Shown: positions 1-12,057, counted from the first letter of the stretch. The stretch: DNA of 64,000 bases from Priestia endophytica DSM 13796 (GCF_900115845.1 NZ_FOXX01000005.1:241475-305474); one strand, 5' to 3'. The notes: a model not told the origin generated them from the sequence alone. Program-made: numbers and translations.

Positions 1-1
1 A

Positions 2-2515
<2,514 letters not shown>

Positions 2516-2561
2516 GTAGCTTTATGATCGTATCAAACCAATATGTAGGGGGTAGTAAAAG

Positions 2562-3959
2562 ATGGCGAAGAAGATGCCAGAAATCGGCGATTACAAGTAC
2601 GGTTTTTCCGATAAAGACGTATCCATTTTCCGTTCAGAACGTGGTTTAACGAAAGAAATCGTAGAAGAGATCTCTCGTATGAAGGAAGAGCCACAGTGGA
2701 TGCTTGATTTCCGCTTAAAGTCGCTTGAACATTTTTATAACATGCCAATGCCTCAATGGGGCGGAGACTTAAATAGCTTAAACTTTGATGAGATTACGTA
2801 TTATGTAAAACCATCAGAACGTTCAGAGCGTTCTTGGGATGAAGTACCTGAAGAAATTAAACAAACGTTTGATAAATTAGGAATTCCAGAAGCAGAACAA
2901 AAATATCTTGCAGGGGTATCTGCTCAGTATGAGTCAGAAGTTGTTTACCATAACATGCAAGAAGATCTTGAAGCAAAAGGGATTGTCTTCAAGGATACAG
3001 ATTCAGCACTAAAAGAAAACGAAGAGCTTTTCCGTGAGCACTGGGCGAAAGTAATTCCGCCAACAGACAATAAGTTTTCAGCACTAAACTCAGCAGTTTG
3101 GTCTGGTGGATCATTCATTTATGTGCCAAAAGGTGTAAAAGTGGAAACACCTCTTCAAGCTTACTTCCGTATTAATTCAGAAAATATGGGACAGTTTGAG
3201 CGTACGCTTATCATTGTTGATGAAGGCGCACATGTACACTATGTTGAAGGCTGTACAGCACCTGTTTACACAACAAACTCACTTCACAGTGCAGTTGTAG
3301 AAATCATCATCAAAAAAGATGCTTACTGTCGTTATACAACAATTCAAAACTGGGCAAACAACGTATACAACCTTGTAACAAAACGCGCAGTTTGTGAAGA
3401 AAACGCGACAATGGAATGGATTGATGGTAACATCGGTTCAAAACTTACAATGAAATATCCAGCAGTTATCTTAAAAGGTGAAGGTGCTCGTGGTATGACA
3501 CTTTCTATCGCTCTAGCTGGTAAAGGTCAGCACCAAGATGCAGGAGCTAAAATGATTCACTTAGCACCAAATACGTCTTCTACAATCGTTTCTAAATCGA
3601 TTTCTAAACATGGCGGAAAAGTAACGTACCGTGGTATTGTTCACTTTGGTCGTCGTGCAGAAGGTGCTCGCTCTAATATCGAGTGCGATACGCTTATCAT
3701 GGATAACAAATCAACATCAGATACAATTCCGTACAACGAGATTTTAAACGATAACATCTCGCTTGAACATGAAGCAAAAGTTTCAAAAGTATCTGAAGAA
3801 CAGCTTTTCTATCTAATGAGCCGTGGTATCTCAGAAGAAGAAGCAACAGAAATGATCGTAATGGGCTTCATCGAGCCGTTTACAAAAGAACTTCCAATGG
3901 AGTATGCGGTTGAAATGAACCGTCTTATCAAGTTCGAAATGGAAGGTTCTATTGGTTAA
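2562..3959 (+). CDS. sufB: SufB, Fe-S cluster assembly scaffold subunit
   Basis: This 465-residue SufB is the scaffold subunit on which the nascent cluster is built in the SufBCD complex. The C-terminal core carries the conserved cysteine in the segment [12 protein letters not shown] and ends with the same YLMSRGIS helix seen in SufD. It starts 46 bases after sufU behind a TAGGGGGT ribosome binding site. A strong hairpin directly after the stop closes the suf operon. Confidence 0.97.
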   Translation: MAKKMPEIGDYKYGFSDKDVSIFRSERGLTKEIVEEISRMKEEPQWMLDFRLKSLEHFYNMPMPQWGGDLNSLNFDEITYYVKPSERSERSWDEVPEEIKQTFDKLGIPEAEQKYLAGVSAQYESEVVYHNMQEDLEAKGIVFKDTDSALKENEELFREHWAKVIPPTDNKFSALNSAVWSGGSFIYVPKGVKVETPLQAYFRINSENMGQFERTLIIVDEGAHVHYVEGCTAPVYTTNSLHSAVVEIIIKKDAYCRYTTIQNWANNVYNLVTKRAVCEENATMEWIDGNIGSKLTMKYPAVILKGEGARGMTLSIALAGKGQHQDAGAKMIHLAPNTSSTIVSKSISKHGGKVTYRGIVHFGRRAEGARSNIECDTLIMDNKSTSDTIPYNEILNDNISLEHEAKVSKVSEEQLFYLMSRGISEEEATEMIVMGFIEPFTKELPMEYAVEMNRLIKFEMEGSIG

Positions 3960-3966
3960 TAGACAG

Positions 3967-4007
3967 AAAAAAGGGTGAACCTCTTTCAAAGAGGTTCACC
4001 CTTTTCC
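3967..4007. terminator. bidirectional terminator after sufB
   Basis: Near-perfect stem AAAAGGGTGAACCTCTTT / AAAGAGGTTCACCCTTTT. There is a T run on one side and an A run on the other, so it can serve sufB and the small minus-strand ORF that follows. Confidence 0.9.
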
Positions 4008-4008
4008 T

Positions 4009-4140
4009 TTATCGTAGAGCGTTAAGGCTTGTTTGTTTAGCTTCTTCTACCATTCTTTTTGCTTTTTGGTCTTCAATATGGTCTTTTTTCGCTTTTTCTT
4101 CAATCTTCTCTGTCTCATTTTTAGAATGAGGGATTTCCAC
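4009..4140 (-). CDS. Small charged hypothetical protein (43 aa, GTG start)
   Basis: This minus-strand frame of 43 codons plus stop has a GTG start preceded by AAAGGA about 11 bases upstream. It ends almost exactly at the shared terminator after sufB. The product (VEIPHSKNETEKIEEKAKKD..., ending SLNALR) is very rich in Lys and Glu, and is probably one amphipathic helix without a membrane segment. I do not recognise a family. The ribosome binding site, the good terminator and the protein-like composition argue that it is real, but the short length keeps confidence moderate. It lies in an otherwise gene-free 430-base gap. Confidence 0.5.
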   Translation of the reverse strand: MEIPHSKNETEKIEEKAKKDHIEDQKAKRMVEEAKQTSLNALR

Positions 4141-4310
4141 TTTTTAATCATTCCTTTTTTAAAATTTGTAATCAAAGCTTACGTACTGTCCATGAGATTG
4201 TTCTAGAAATTAAGCTTCTACCATATCTTCCTCCTCTTAAAAAGCATTCATCTATCTTTTTCCCCCTTTTTTCTATAATAAACATTATTGGAATCGTAAC
4301 CTATCGCCCT

Positions 4311-4336
4311 GTTTAAAGAAAAATTAAACGTGGTAC
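4311..4336 (+). promoter_or_regulatory. possible SigB-type promoter
   Basis: GTTTAA, a 14-base spacer, then TGGTAC resembles the general-stress consensus GTTTAA-N13-15-GGGTAT (10 of 12). It lies 55 bases before the SDR gene, whose B. subtilis relatives include a SigB-dependent general stress protein. This is an inference from pattern only. Confidence 0.35.
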
Positions 4337-4390
4337 TGACATATATAACAATAAAAAATAATTAAAGATAATGACAAGGAGGAATTGAGG

Positions 4391-5260
4391 ATGAAAGACA
4401 CAAATCGACAAGTTGGCGGAACAAAAGGACAAACTCAAGATCGTCAGCCAGGAATTGAAAGTGAAATGGATCCTAGACCTGTATATGAAGAGAAGGACTA
4501 TAAAGGGGCGGACAAATTAAAAGACAAAGTAGCTCTTATTACAGGTGGAGATAGCGGAATCGGTAGAGCTGTAGCAATTGCTTATGCAAAAGAAGGCGCA
4601 CATGTTGCTGTTTCTTACTTAGATGAAGAAGGAGATGCAGAAGTTGTTAAAGAAGCAGTTGAGAAAGAAGGAGTAAAATGTACGCTTCATGCAGGGGACG
4701 TAGGAGATGAAGACTTCTGTAAACGTCTTATTAAAGATGTTGTAGCTGAACATGGCCGTATTGATATTCTAGTAAACAATGCAGGTGAACAGCACCCACA
4801 AGACGGAATTGAAAACATTTCAACAGAGCAATTGCATAAAACATTCCAAACAAACTTCTTCTCTATGTTTTATCTAACAAAAGGTGCTCTTCCACATATG
4901 AAAGAAGGAAGCACAATTATCAATACAGCTTCTATTAATGCATATAGAGGGCATGCAACTCTTATTGATTACTCTTCAACAAAAGGAGCAATTGTAGCCT
5001 TTACACGCTCAATGGCACAGTCTCTTGCAGATAAAGGGATTCGAGTGAATGGTGTAGCACCAGGACCAATCTGGACACCGCTTATTCCTGCGACATTCCC
5101 AAAAGAACAAGTAGAAGAGTTTGGCTTAGACACATTAATGAAGAGACCAGGACAGCCTGTAGAGCACGTAGGAAGTTATGTCCTGCTTGCAAGCGATGAA
5201 TCATCATATATGACAGGACAGTTCATCCACATTAATGGAGGAGCCTACATTTCAAGCTAA
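4391..5260 (+). CDS. Short-chain dehydrogenase/reductase, general stress protein 39-like
   Basis: This is a classical SDR of 289 residues with a disordered, charged leader of about 45 residues rich in Gln and Asp before the Rossmann domain. Visible motifs are the nucleotide-binding TGGDSGIG, NNAG, and the active-site region with Tyr and Lys in DYSSTKG. The ATG at 4391 is chosen over an upstream TTG because AAGGAGG lies 8 bases before it. The substrate is unknown; relatives are annotated as NAD(P)-dependent oxidoreductases of the general stress response. A dead paralogue lies at 12939-13663. Confidence 0.85.
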   Translation: MKDTNRQVGGTKGQTQDRQPGIESEMDPRPVYEEKDYKGADKLKDKVALITGGDSGIGRAVAIAYAKEGAHVAVSYLDEEGDAEVVKEAVEKEGVKCTLHAGDVGDEDFCKRLIKDVVAEHGRIDILVNNAGEQHPQDGIENISTEQLHKTFQTNFFSMFYLTKGALPHMKEGSTIINTASINAYRGHATLIDYSSTKGAIVAFTRSMAQSLADKGIRVNGVAPGPIWTPLIPATFPKEQVEEFGLDTLMKRPGQPVEHVGSYVLLASDESSYMTGQFIHINGGAYISS

Positions 5261-5262
5261 AA

Positions 5263-5287
5263 AAAGCCGATTTCCGGCTTTTTTTTA
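5263..5287 (+). terminator. terminator after the SDR gene
   Basis: AAGCCG stem with CGGCTT followed by a run of eight T. Confidence 0.85.
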
Positions 5288-5364
5288 TTATTAACACTGC
5301 TCAATCGAGAAATCGAAAAGAATAGGATATAATAGAAGAAAATAAAATGGTGTGGGGTTTTGAT

Positions 5365-6228
5365 ATGATTCAAATAGGTGTAACAGGCTGGGGTGATCAT
5401 GATTCCCTTTATCCAGCTGGAACAAGAAGTAATGAAAAATTAGAAGTATACAGCGGCCATTTTCCTATTGTTGAAGTGGATTCTTCATTTTATGCTGTTC
5501 AACATTCTTCAACATTTGAAAAATGGGTAGCACAAACACCAAAATCATTTGGATTTATTGTAAAGGCATATCAAGGCATGACAGGGCATTTGAAAGAAGA
5601 AATTCCTTTTGAATCTAAAGAGGAAATGTTTGAGAAGTTTAAGCTATCCATTTCTCCTCTCATAAAAGCAGGTAAGCTAAAGGCTGTTCTCTTTCAATAT
5701 CCGCCTTGGTTCCGATGTGAAAAAGCTTCAGTCAACCTACTGAACTATACAAAGAAAATGATGGGATCTATTCCTATTGCAATTGAATTTCGTAATAAGA
5801 CATGGTTTGAAGGGGAGATGAGAGAGCGTACAATATCTTATCTGAAAGAAAACGGATGGATTCACACTGTATGTGATGAACCACAGCTTCAAAGTGGAGA
5901 AGGATACGTTCCAATTGTGCCAAAGGCAACCTCCAAAGAGTTAACAATTATTCGTTTTCACGGTCGTAATAGTGCAGGATGGACGAGAGGGAACCGCTCA
6001 AATGCAGAGTGGCGAAAAGTACGCTGCTTGTATCGCTATAATGAAAAGGAATTAGTAGAGTGGAAAAATCGACTTGAAGAGATGAAAAAGGAAACAAAAG
6101 AAATTTGTCTTCTTTTTAACAACAATTCAGCAGGAGATGCTGCAGATAATGCCAAGCAGATGATTGACCTTCTTAATCTAGAGTATGAAGGGCTTGCTCC
6201 AAAGCAGCTGGATTTCTTTGATTTATAA
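5365..6228 (+). CDS. yunF: DUF72 family protein, YunF-like
   Basis: The 287-residue product belongs to the DUF72 (YecE-like) family, a TIM-barrel fold of unknown biochemical role. The N-terminus (IQIGVTGWGDHDSLYP) and the segment IAIEFRNKTWF are typical. The ATG at 5365 sits 8 bases after GGGG, and a further in-frame ATG at 5347 has no ribosome binding site. Its neighbours yunC, yunB and lytH occupy the same region in B. subtilis. No function should be assumed. Confidence 0.8.
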   Translation: MIQIGVTGWGDHDSLYPAGTRSNEKLEVYSGHFPIVEVDSSFYAVQHSSTFEKWVAQTPKSFGFIVKAYQGMTGHLKEEIPFESKEEMFEKFKLSISPLIKAGKLKAVLFQYPPWFRCEKASVNLLNYTKKMMGSIPIAIEFRNKTWFEGEMRERTISYLKENGWIHTVCDEPQLQSGEGYVPIVPKATSKELTIIRFHGRNSAGWTRGNRSNAEWRKVRCLYRYNEKELVEWKNRLEEMKKETKEICLLFNNNSAGDAADNAKQMIDLLNLEYEGLAPKQLDFFDL

Positions 6229-6290
6229 CTATCTTTAATCACCTTTCTAAATGTTTATCATACATTGACTATAGAAGGGGTGTAGTCAAA

Positions 6291-6593
6291 ATGATAACGT
6301 TAGAACCGATTGTAATTGAAGGAAAAACATTCAATGCTACAACAGTTGCTCTGCCAAAAACAACGCTTCTTGTTGTCTCTAACGACAAAGGATACATTAT
6401 GTGTGGTGCCCTTGATGTTGGACTATTAAACGATAAGTTAAAAGATCGCAATATTCTAGCAGGACGGGCAACAGGGGTTAAAACGATTGACCAACTATTA
6501 GAGGCTCCTCTTGAATCTGTGACACTTTATGCGGAACAAAAAGGGATTGTGGCTGGCATGAAGGGAAAAGATGCTTTATTAAAAATGGTGTAG
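6291..6593 (+). CDS. yunC: DUF1805 family protein YunC
   Basis: A 100-residue protein matching the YunC/DUF1805 family along its whole length, including SNDKGYIMCGALDVGLLNDKL and a closing GMKGKDALLKM. A ribosome binding site AAGGGGTG lies 8 bases before the ATG. The function is unknown. It is a single-gene unit with its own terminator. Confidence 0.88.
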   Translation: MITLEPIVIEGKTFNATTVALPKTTLLVVSNDKGYIMCGALDVGLLNDKLKDRNILAGRATGVKTIDQLLEAPLESVTLYAEQKGIVAGMKGKDALLKMV

Positions 6594-6620
6594 GAAGACG
6601 GAAGATGCCGTCTTCTTTTT
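6594..6620 (+). terminator. terminator after yunC
   Basis: GAAGACGG / CCGTCTTC stem followed by a T run. Confidence 0.85.
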
Positions 6621-6682
6621 TATGAATTTAGAAATGAGCTTATCTTCTCTTGCATATATATAGTTTGTAGGGGGGGTAAGCC

Positions 6683-7444
6683 GTGTACAAATTAAGAAGA
6701 AGACCCCATCGCAAAGGTCCTCTGCCATTTCGGTATGTATTATTGTTAAGCTTTGTTTTCTTTATTTTATCTACGTCGCTTGGAATTTGGCTTATTAATA
6801 AGGCGGTAGAACCGACTCTTATGGCTTATGCAAATATGCAAACGAAAAAAATTGCTCAATATGTCATTAATGAAGCAATTGATAAAGAAATTACAAACCA
6901 GCTTGACCCTGAATCAGTCTTTGGTACAACTGGAGAAGCAGGAGATGGCACAGCAGTAAATCTTAATACAGCTGTTGTAACAAATGTTTTAAAAGAGACA
7001 ACAACACTTGTACAAAAGAGTCTGCGCGATATTGAAAAAGGAGAAGGACAAATTGCAGATCCCCCTAGTGGAGTAGAAATAGAAGAAAGTAAAAAACTTC
7101 GCGAAGAGGGAATTTTGTATCATATTCCACTTGGACGTGCAACAGATAATGCATTGCTTGCAAACCTAGGTCCAAACATTCCAGTAGAGTTTAGCACAAT
7201 TGGAGCGGCCCATACAGATGTAGAAACAAGCATTGAGGAGTACGGAATTAACAATGCTATGATTACAGTTTATGTGAAAGTTCAAGTTGATGTGCAAGTA
7301 GTGCTTCCGTTTGCAACGGATATAGCTAGGGTAACAACGAAAGTTCCTGTTGCAATGAGAATTCATGAAGGAAGTGTACCAGACTATTACAATAGAGGCG
7401 GAGACGGCAATGGAGCAGCAATAGAACTGCCAGGAAAAAAATAA
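6683..7444 (+). CDS. yunB: Sporulation protein YunB
   Basis: This 253-residue protein has one N-terminal membrane segment (about residues 17-37) and an extracytoplasmic remainder, matching YunB, a sporulation-associated protein of Bacillus. The GTG start at 6683 follows GGGGGG with a 6-base gap. It converges on lytH, a sporulation cell-wall enzyme. In B. subtilis yunB is expressed in the mother cell; I see no clear sporulation sigma promoter here and do not claim one. The last 15 residues are low in complexity. Confidence 0.85.
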   Translation: MYKLRRRPHRKGPLPFRYVLLLSFVFFILSTSLGIWLINKAVEPTLMAYANMQTKKIAQYVINEAIDKEITNQLDPESVFGTTGEAGDGTAVNLNTAVVTNVLKETTTLVQKSLRDIEKGEGQIADPPSGVEIEESKKLREEGILYHIPLGRATDNALLANLGPNIPVEFSTIGAAHTDVETSIEEYGINNAMITVYVKVQVDVQVVLPFATDIARVTTKVPVAMRIHEGSVPDYYNRGGDGNGAAIELPGKK

Positions 7445-7475
7445 AAGGACTTCCAGGAAAGGAAGCCCTTTTATT
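7440..7475. terminator. bidirectional terminator between yunB and lytH
   Basis: AAAAGG-A-CTTCC pairs with GGAAG-C-CCTTTT, with one mismatch and A/T tails on both sides. Confidence 0.75.
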
Positions 7476-8476
7476 TAATTTCCTTTTGCTTTTTGACGAT
7501 CTGAGCGCTCCCACATTTTTAAATGTGAATAGGGGTCAAAAGACCACTCAGTTCGTCCGTTGTCTTTGTACATTCCATAATGAAGATGAGGTGGGAATTT
7601 TCCTGATGTTCCAGGTGGACCATATCCTGTGCTTCCAACACCGCCGACAACCATTCCTGGCTCCACAACCTGCCCAACTTCAAGGTCTTTCGTAAATCCG
7701 TTTAAGTGAGCAAAGTAGTGATAATTATTATTTACATCGCGTATGCCAAGCCGCCATCCGCCATATCTATTCCAGCCTTTCATTTCAACAATTCCATAGC
7801 AAGTAGAACGAACAGGAACGCTGTAGTTGGCAAAGATGTCTGTTCCTTCATGGATGCGACGTCCGCCCCATCCACGTGCATCTCCCCATGTGTTCTTGTA
7901 GCTGAAATTAGCATTAAGCGGGAGTGGGAAAGCATGATGATCTAAATCTAGAGTGCTAAAAGTTTTAAAGAGCTTTGCATGTCCTAGAATGATACTTACA
8001 GTTCGGTCACGATGATAATATTGCCAAAGACCAATCTTAATTTGAGGAGGGGTAATTCCATATGACTGCAAATAAGAACCAATTGTATATAAAATGTCTT
8101 CGTCGTCATATTGATCTGCTTTTCCATCACCATTTCCATCTTTCCCTATTCCTCCAAACAAGGAGATAACTGTTTCATCTTGAGCTTCTTTATGAGGATT
8201 CATTGGCCCAACCCAACGGCTTGGCTCGATATAAATGCCAAGTGCTCCTTTTTCATGCGGAATATCTTTATGAGTGCGTCGGACTTGGCGCTCATATTGA
8301 TCAATTCCAGCAAAGTAATACCAAGGAATATGTGTTGTTGCTTCTGCTTTTTTATACAAGCTCATACGTTCTTCACGAAGTGTTTTTTCATCTTTTTCAT
8401 TCTCCGTGCTAAAAGCAGCTTGCACATTACTAAAGAAAAAACTAACTATAAATAAACCAATAAATAAGGTTCGCAA
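7475..8476 (-). CDS. lytH: LytH-type M23 peptidase (L-Ala-D-Glu endopeptidase, sporulation)
   Basis: The 333-residue product has an N-terminal signal peptide (about residues 1-20, cleavage near VQA). The C-terminal LytM/M23 zinc peptidase domain has the metal and catalytic motifs HEGTD and HLHYG. LytH of B. subtilis trims peptide side chains to single alanine in the spore cortex, and the same neighbour (yunB) is present. The TTG start at 8476 follows AGGAGG at 8 bases. The enzyme should act outside the membrane in the forespore wall. Confidence 0.9.
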   Translation of the reverse strand: MRTLFIGLFIVSFFFSNVQAAFSTENEKDEKTLREERMSLYKKAEATTHIPWYYFAGIDQYERQVRRTHKDIPHEKGALGIYIEPSRWVGPMNPHKEAQDETVISLFGGIGKDGNGDGKADQYDDEDILYTIGSYLQSYGITPPQIKIGLWQYYHRDRTVSIILGHAKLFKTFSTLDLDHHAFPLPLNANFSYKNTWGDARGWGGRRIHEGTDIFANYSVPVRSTCYGIVEMKGWNRYGGWRLGIRDVNNNYHYFAHLNGFTKDLEVGQVVEPGMVVGGVGSTGYGPPGTSGKFPPHLHYGMYKDNGRTEWSFDPYSHLKMWERSDRQKAKGN

Positions 8477-8709
8477 CGAAAAGTCCTCCTTTCTTCAAAC
8501 TGCTATTCATTAGTGTGTGAAAAAGTTTTTTTTTCATAAACTTAAAATTATGGAAAAGCCTTTTCATAGGACACATAACTCATGGAAGAATAAGCAAGCA
8601 AGCTTGTCTATTTAATGGTAAATATGATAAAGTGGCATAGGATTGACTTATTATTTACTTAAAAATTTTTAGAAAAATAACAACTTTTATATGATGGAGA
8701 TGATGGGAT

Positions 8710-9606
8710 ATGGCAACGAAAGAAGATCATATTCGTAAACCAGATTGGTTGAAAATTAAGCTAAACACAAATGAGAACTATACAGGTTTAAAGAAGATGA
8801 TGAGAGAGAACAATCTTCATACAGTTTGCGAGGAAGCAAAATGTCCGAATATTCATGAATGCTGGGCAGTACGTCGTACGGCTACGTTCATGATCCTAGG
8901 TGCTGTATGTACACGTGCCTGTCGTTTCTGTGCGGTAAAAACAGGTTTACCCACAGAGCTAGATTTACAAGAGCCGGAACGCGTAGCAGATTCCGTTCAA
9001 CTTATGAACCTAAAACACGCAGTTATCACAGCTGTAGCTCGTGATGATTTAAAAGACGGCGGCGCCCAAGTATTTGCGGAAACAGTTCGCGCTGTACGTA
9101 GAAAAAACCCGTTTACAACAATTGAGGTTCTACCTTCAGATATGGGTGGAGTGGAAGAAAACTTAAAATTGTTAATGGATGCTCGTCCCGACATCTTAAA
9201 TCACAACATTGAAACTGTTCGAAGTCTTACTAAGAGAGTTCGTGCTCGTGCTACATATGACCGCTCATTAGAGTTTTTACGCCGTGCAAAAGAGATGCAG
9301 CCTGATATTCCAACGAAATCAAGTATTATGGTTGGTCTTGGAGAAACGAAAGAAGAGATTATTGAAACAATGGATGACTTACGTGCAAACAACGTAGATA
9401 TCATGACAATTGGTCAATATCTACAACCATCTAAAAAACATCTTAAAGTACAGAAATATTATCATCCAGATGAGTTTGAAGAGTTGAAAAATATTGCTTT
9501 AACAAAAGGCTTCAGCCACGTTGAAGCAGGTCCTCTTGTTCGTTCTTCTTATCATGCCGATGAGCAAGTAAATGCAGCTTCAAAAGCACGTCAAGAAAAA
9601 GCATAA
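8710..9606 (+). CDS. lipA: Lipoyl synthase
   Basis: This is a radical-SAM lipoyl synthase of 298 residues. It inserts two sulfur atoms into protein-bound octanoyl groups using two Fe-S clusters. The auxiliary cluster cysteines are in [13 protein letters not shown] and the radical-SAM CX3CX2C motif is in CTRACRFC. The protein depends on Fe-S clusters and S-adenosylmethionine. The gene stands alone with its own hairpin, as in B. subtilis (yutB). Confidence 0.97.
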   Translation: MATKEDHIRKPDWLKIKLNTNENYTGLKKMMRENNLHTVCEEAKCPNIHECWAVRRTATFMILGAVCTRACRFCAVKTGLPTELDLQEPERVADSVQLMNLKHAVITAVARDDLKDGGAQVFAETVRAVRRKNPFTTIEVLPSDMGGVEENLKLLMDARPDILNHNIETVRSLTKRVRARATYDRSLEFLRRAKEMQPDIPTKSSIMVGLGETKEEIIETMDDLRANNVDIMTIGQYLQPSKKHLKVQKYYHPDEFEELKNIALTKGFSHVEAGPLVRSSYHADEQVNAASKARQEKA

Positions 9607-9611
9607 ACAAA

Positions 9612-9648
9612 AACAACACGCGTTAATAAAACGCGTGTTGTTTTTTAT
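9612..9648. terminator. bidirectional terminator lipA/yutC
   Basis: AACAACACGCGTT / AACGCGTGTTGTT stem with a T run for lipA and an A run for the convergent yutC. Confidence 0.9.
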
Positions 9649-10226
9649 TCACCATTTGCGTTTTCACTATTGTTCATTTCTTTACCTTGTGGTGAAGTTT
9701 TCATCTTTTCTATCGTCTTATTCAACGTGTTTCGAAACTCGTCTGATGCTGTAGCAGAGTTTCCGTTACTTAAACGTTCAATAAGGTCTAGATGTTCCTC
9801 GTTATCAGAAACATATACATGGTAGTAGCGAGGCACAACAGATAAAGCTGTTCGCTTAACGCTATCTGCTGTAGCAGAGCGATCTTGTGCACTAGTCTTG
9901 TACGAAACGAGCACTTCTTTATCTGTAACAAGAGTTGCGGCATCTGCTACATTTGGAAGCGATGAGGTCATTCGGCTAATAGAGTCAGCTAATGCTTCTC
10001 GGTCTAAGTATGGAACACCTTCTTGTCGTTGTTCTTGATTTTCTCCATCATTTCTTTGACGTCTAACATATCCATAGTTAGAGTTTGTATCATTTTCAGT
10101 ATCTCGATCTGAAACGGTAATGGGGGTTGTTCCTTTATCTGTTAAAGAATCATTTTCAGAAGCGTTTTGCTGGCATGCTGCTGTGAAGAGAAGTAAACAA
10201 GAAAAAGGGAAAATAAGACGTTTCAT
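9645..10226 (-). CDS. yutC: YutC, YhcN/YlaJ family sporulation lipoprotein
   Basis: This 193-residue protein has a lipoprotein signal peptide whose lipobox FTAAC puts the lipidated cysteine near residue 18. A Ser/Asp/Gln-rich linker follows, then the YhcN/YlaJ domain (ADSISRMTSSLPNVADAATLVTD). Family members are exported to the outer surface of the forespore membrane. The ATG is preceded by AAAGGAGGTG. The C-terminal tail is charged and low in complexity. Confidence 0.85.
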   Translation of the reverse strand: MKRLIFPFSCLLLFTAACQQNASENDSLTDKGTTPITVSDRDTENDTNSNYGYVRRQRNDGENQEQRQEGVPYLDREALADSISRMTSSLPNVADAATLVTDKEVLVSYKTSAQDRSATADSVKRTALSVVPRYYHVYVSDNEEHLDLIERLSNGNSATASDEFRNTLNKTIEKMKTSPQGKEMNNSENANGE

Positions 10227-10341
10227 TCAAGCACCTCCTTTCCTATTAGAATGCGACAAATACGAGCGTTTTTTTCTGTCAAATGATGGTTTCATGGATG
10301 TTGTTATGGTATGTTAAAATGAGAGAAATGAGGTGAAGTTT

Positions 10342-10617
10342 TTGGTACAAGTTCAAAATAATACGTATGAATTAATTGAAAATGTTAAAGAGGGATTTCA
10401 AGAGGAGGCTTTCAAAGCACGCTACAGTGAAATTTTGAATAAATATGATTATATTGTAGGTGACTGGGGGTATAATCAGCTTCGCCTAAAAGGATTTTTC
10501 GAAGATCAAAACAATCGTTCAACATATGACACGAAAATTAGCACGCTACAGGAGTATTTATTCGAATACTGTAACTTTGGATGCGCTTATTTTGTGCTAC
10601 GTAAGATAAAAAAATAA
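10342..10617 (+). CDS. yutD: YutD family protein
   Basis: This conserved protein of about 91 residues carries the YutD/YutD-like domain (GDWGYNQLRLKGFF, EYCNFGCAYFVLRK). The TTG at 10342 is preferred because GAGGTG lies 6 bases upstream; an in-frame GTG at 10333 overlaps that ribosome binding site. The function is unknown. The position between lipA/yutC and yutE is as in B. subtilis. Confidence 0.85.
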   Translation: MVQVQNNTYELIENVKEGFQEEAFKARYSEILNKYDYIVGDWGYNQLRLKGFFEDQNNRSTYDTKISTLQEYLFEYCNFGCAYFVLRKIKK

Positions 10618-10658
10618 AAGCCAAGGCACTTTATTAAAGGCTTTGGCTTTTATTTTTT
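10615..10658. terminator. terminator after yutD
   Basis: AAAAGCCAA stem with TTGGCTTTT, plus an inner CTTTATTAAAG hairpin, followed by a T run. Confidence 0.8.
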
Positions 10659-10783
10659 TGATGAAGTTTTACTGAGCTTTCTCCTAGGTTATTTAGTATA
10701 AGAGCTTGCCCTTGTATGGTAAACTATAGAGGGAAAATACTAAAACAAAAATTAGCTTATGCAACATAAGGGGATGAGTAAGC

Positions 10784-11221
10784 ATGTATTTTGTTGATCG
10801 CGGCCGTATTGAAAAGATATTGGTTCATTTTGAGGAGCAGTATGCGCTTTTTTTACATCATGAGAAATGGAAAAGCGAACTGGAGCTACGGGCTCTTGAG
10901 AGAATTGGTCAGCTCCTCATCGAAGGTATTCTAGATGTTGGAAACGATATGATTGACGGCTTTATTATGAGAGATCCAGGAAGCTATGATGATATTGTGG
11001 ATATTTTGCATGATGAGAAAGTAATCACAAGCGAAGACGAAGGGTTACTAAAAGACTTTATTCGCTATCGTAAAGAGCTTGTACAGCAGTATATAGATAT
11101 TAACCATGAAGAACTTATTGAGGCTTTAAAAAGAAACGCACCAGTGCTTGAAGCATTCCCAACACGAATCCGTACATATTTGGAAAATGAACTTGGTCCT
11201 GTTTCAGCATTTAAAAACTAA
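10784..11221 (+). CDS. yutE: DUF86/HepT-like (HEPN fold) protein YutE
   Basis: The 145-residue product is a DUF86 protein of the HEPN superfamily. In toxin members the RNase motif is R-X4-6-H; here the corresponding stretch is YRKELVQQYIDIN, with glutamine where the histidine is expected, so RNase activity looks lost. No MNT nucleotidyltransferase partner is adjacent. The next gene, yutF, starts 33 bases on, so the two may share a transcript. A housekeeping role is more likely than a toxin role. Confidence 0.82.
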   Translation: MYFVDRGRIEKILVHFEEQYALFLHHEKWKSELELRALERIGQLLIEGILDVGNDMIDGFIMRDPGSYDDIVDILHDEKVITSEDEGLLKDFIRYRKELVQQYIDINHEELIEALKRNAPVLEAFPTRIRTYLENELGPVSAFKN

Positions 11222-11253
11222 CAACAACGGGTGGCATAAGGAGGATTTACGTT

Positions 11254-12024
11254 TTGAAAAAGTATAAAGGCTATTTATTTGATTTAGATGGAACGATGTA
11301 TAAAGGAACAGAGCTCATCGCAGAAGCAAGAGACTTTGTTGTAAAGCTTAAAGAAAAGAATCTCCCATATCTTTTTGTAACGAATAATTCGTCAAGAACG
11401 CCTGAGCAAGTAGCTGCAAAATTAAGAGATTTTGGTATCCCAGCAGAGGGACCACAAGTTTTTACAACAAGCCAAGCAACAGCAAACTTTCTAGCGGAGA
11501 AAAAAGAGAATGCAACAGCATATGTTATTGGTGAAGAAGGAATTCAACAAGCACTAATTGAAAAAGGATTTACGCTTCAAGACGAGAATCCGGATTTTGT
11601 TGTTGTTGGGATCGACAGAAGCATAAGCTATGAGAAACTTACGAAGGCTTGTTTAGGAGTAAGAAATGGAGCAACGTTCGTATCCACTAATGGAGACATT
11701 GCAATTCCGACTGAGAGAGGTCTTTTACCTGGAAATGGTTCTCTTACTTCTGTTGTTACAGTGTCAACAGAAACACAGCCAATTTTTATAGGAAAACCAG
11801 AAAAAATTATTATGGAACAAGCTCTTGAAGTAATTGGAACACCGAGATCTGAAACGCTTATGATTGGCGATAATTATCACACAGATATTATGGCTGGAAT
11901 GAATGCAGGAATTGACACGCTCCTTGTTCATACAGGAGTTACAACTCCAGAACATTTAACAACATTTGAACAGCAGCCTACCCATGTTGCACATTCACTT
12001 TTAGAATGGATGGAATCTATTTAA
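11254..12024 (+). CDS. yutF: HAD-superfamily phosphatase YutF (NagD type)
   Basis: This is a 256-residue NagD-family HAD phosphatase. HAD motif I is DLDGTMYKG, motif II is TNNSSRTPEQ, the motif III lysine is in GKPEK, and motif IV is GDNYHTDIMAG. A C2-type cap lies between motifs II and III. The likely substrates are small phosphorylated metabolites. The TTG start at 11254 follows AAGGAGG at 9 bases. It probably shares a transcript with yutE. Confidence 0.92.
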   Translation: MKKYKGYLFDLDGTMYKGTELIAEARDFVVKLKEKNLPYLFVTNNSSRTPEQVAAKLRDFGIPAEGPQVFTTSQATANFLAEKKENATAYVIGEEGIQQALIEKGFTLQDENPDFVVVGIDRSISYEKLTKACLGVRNGATFVSTNGDIAIPTERGLLPGNGSLTSVVTVSTETQPIFIGKPEKIIMEQALEVIGTPRSETLMIGDNYHTDIMAGMNAGIDTLLVHTGVTTPEHLTTFEQQPTHVAHSLLEWMESI

Positions 12025-12026
12025 TG

Positions 12027-12057
12027 AAGAGAGGAACTTTTGTTCCTCTCTTTTTTT
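12027..12057 (+). terminator. terminator after yutF
   Basis: AAGAGAGGAAC / GTTCCTCTCTT stem with a seven-T tail. Confidence 0.88.

Noticed and set aside
10784..12024. yutE-yutF as a toxin-antitoxin pair
   Set aside because: YutF is a HAD phosphatase, not an MNT antitoxin, and the YutE RNase motif is degenerate.
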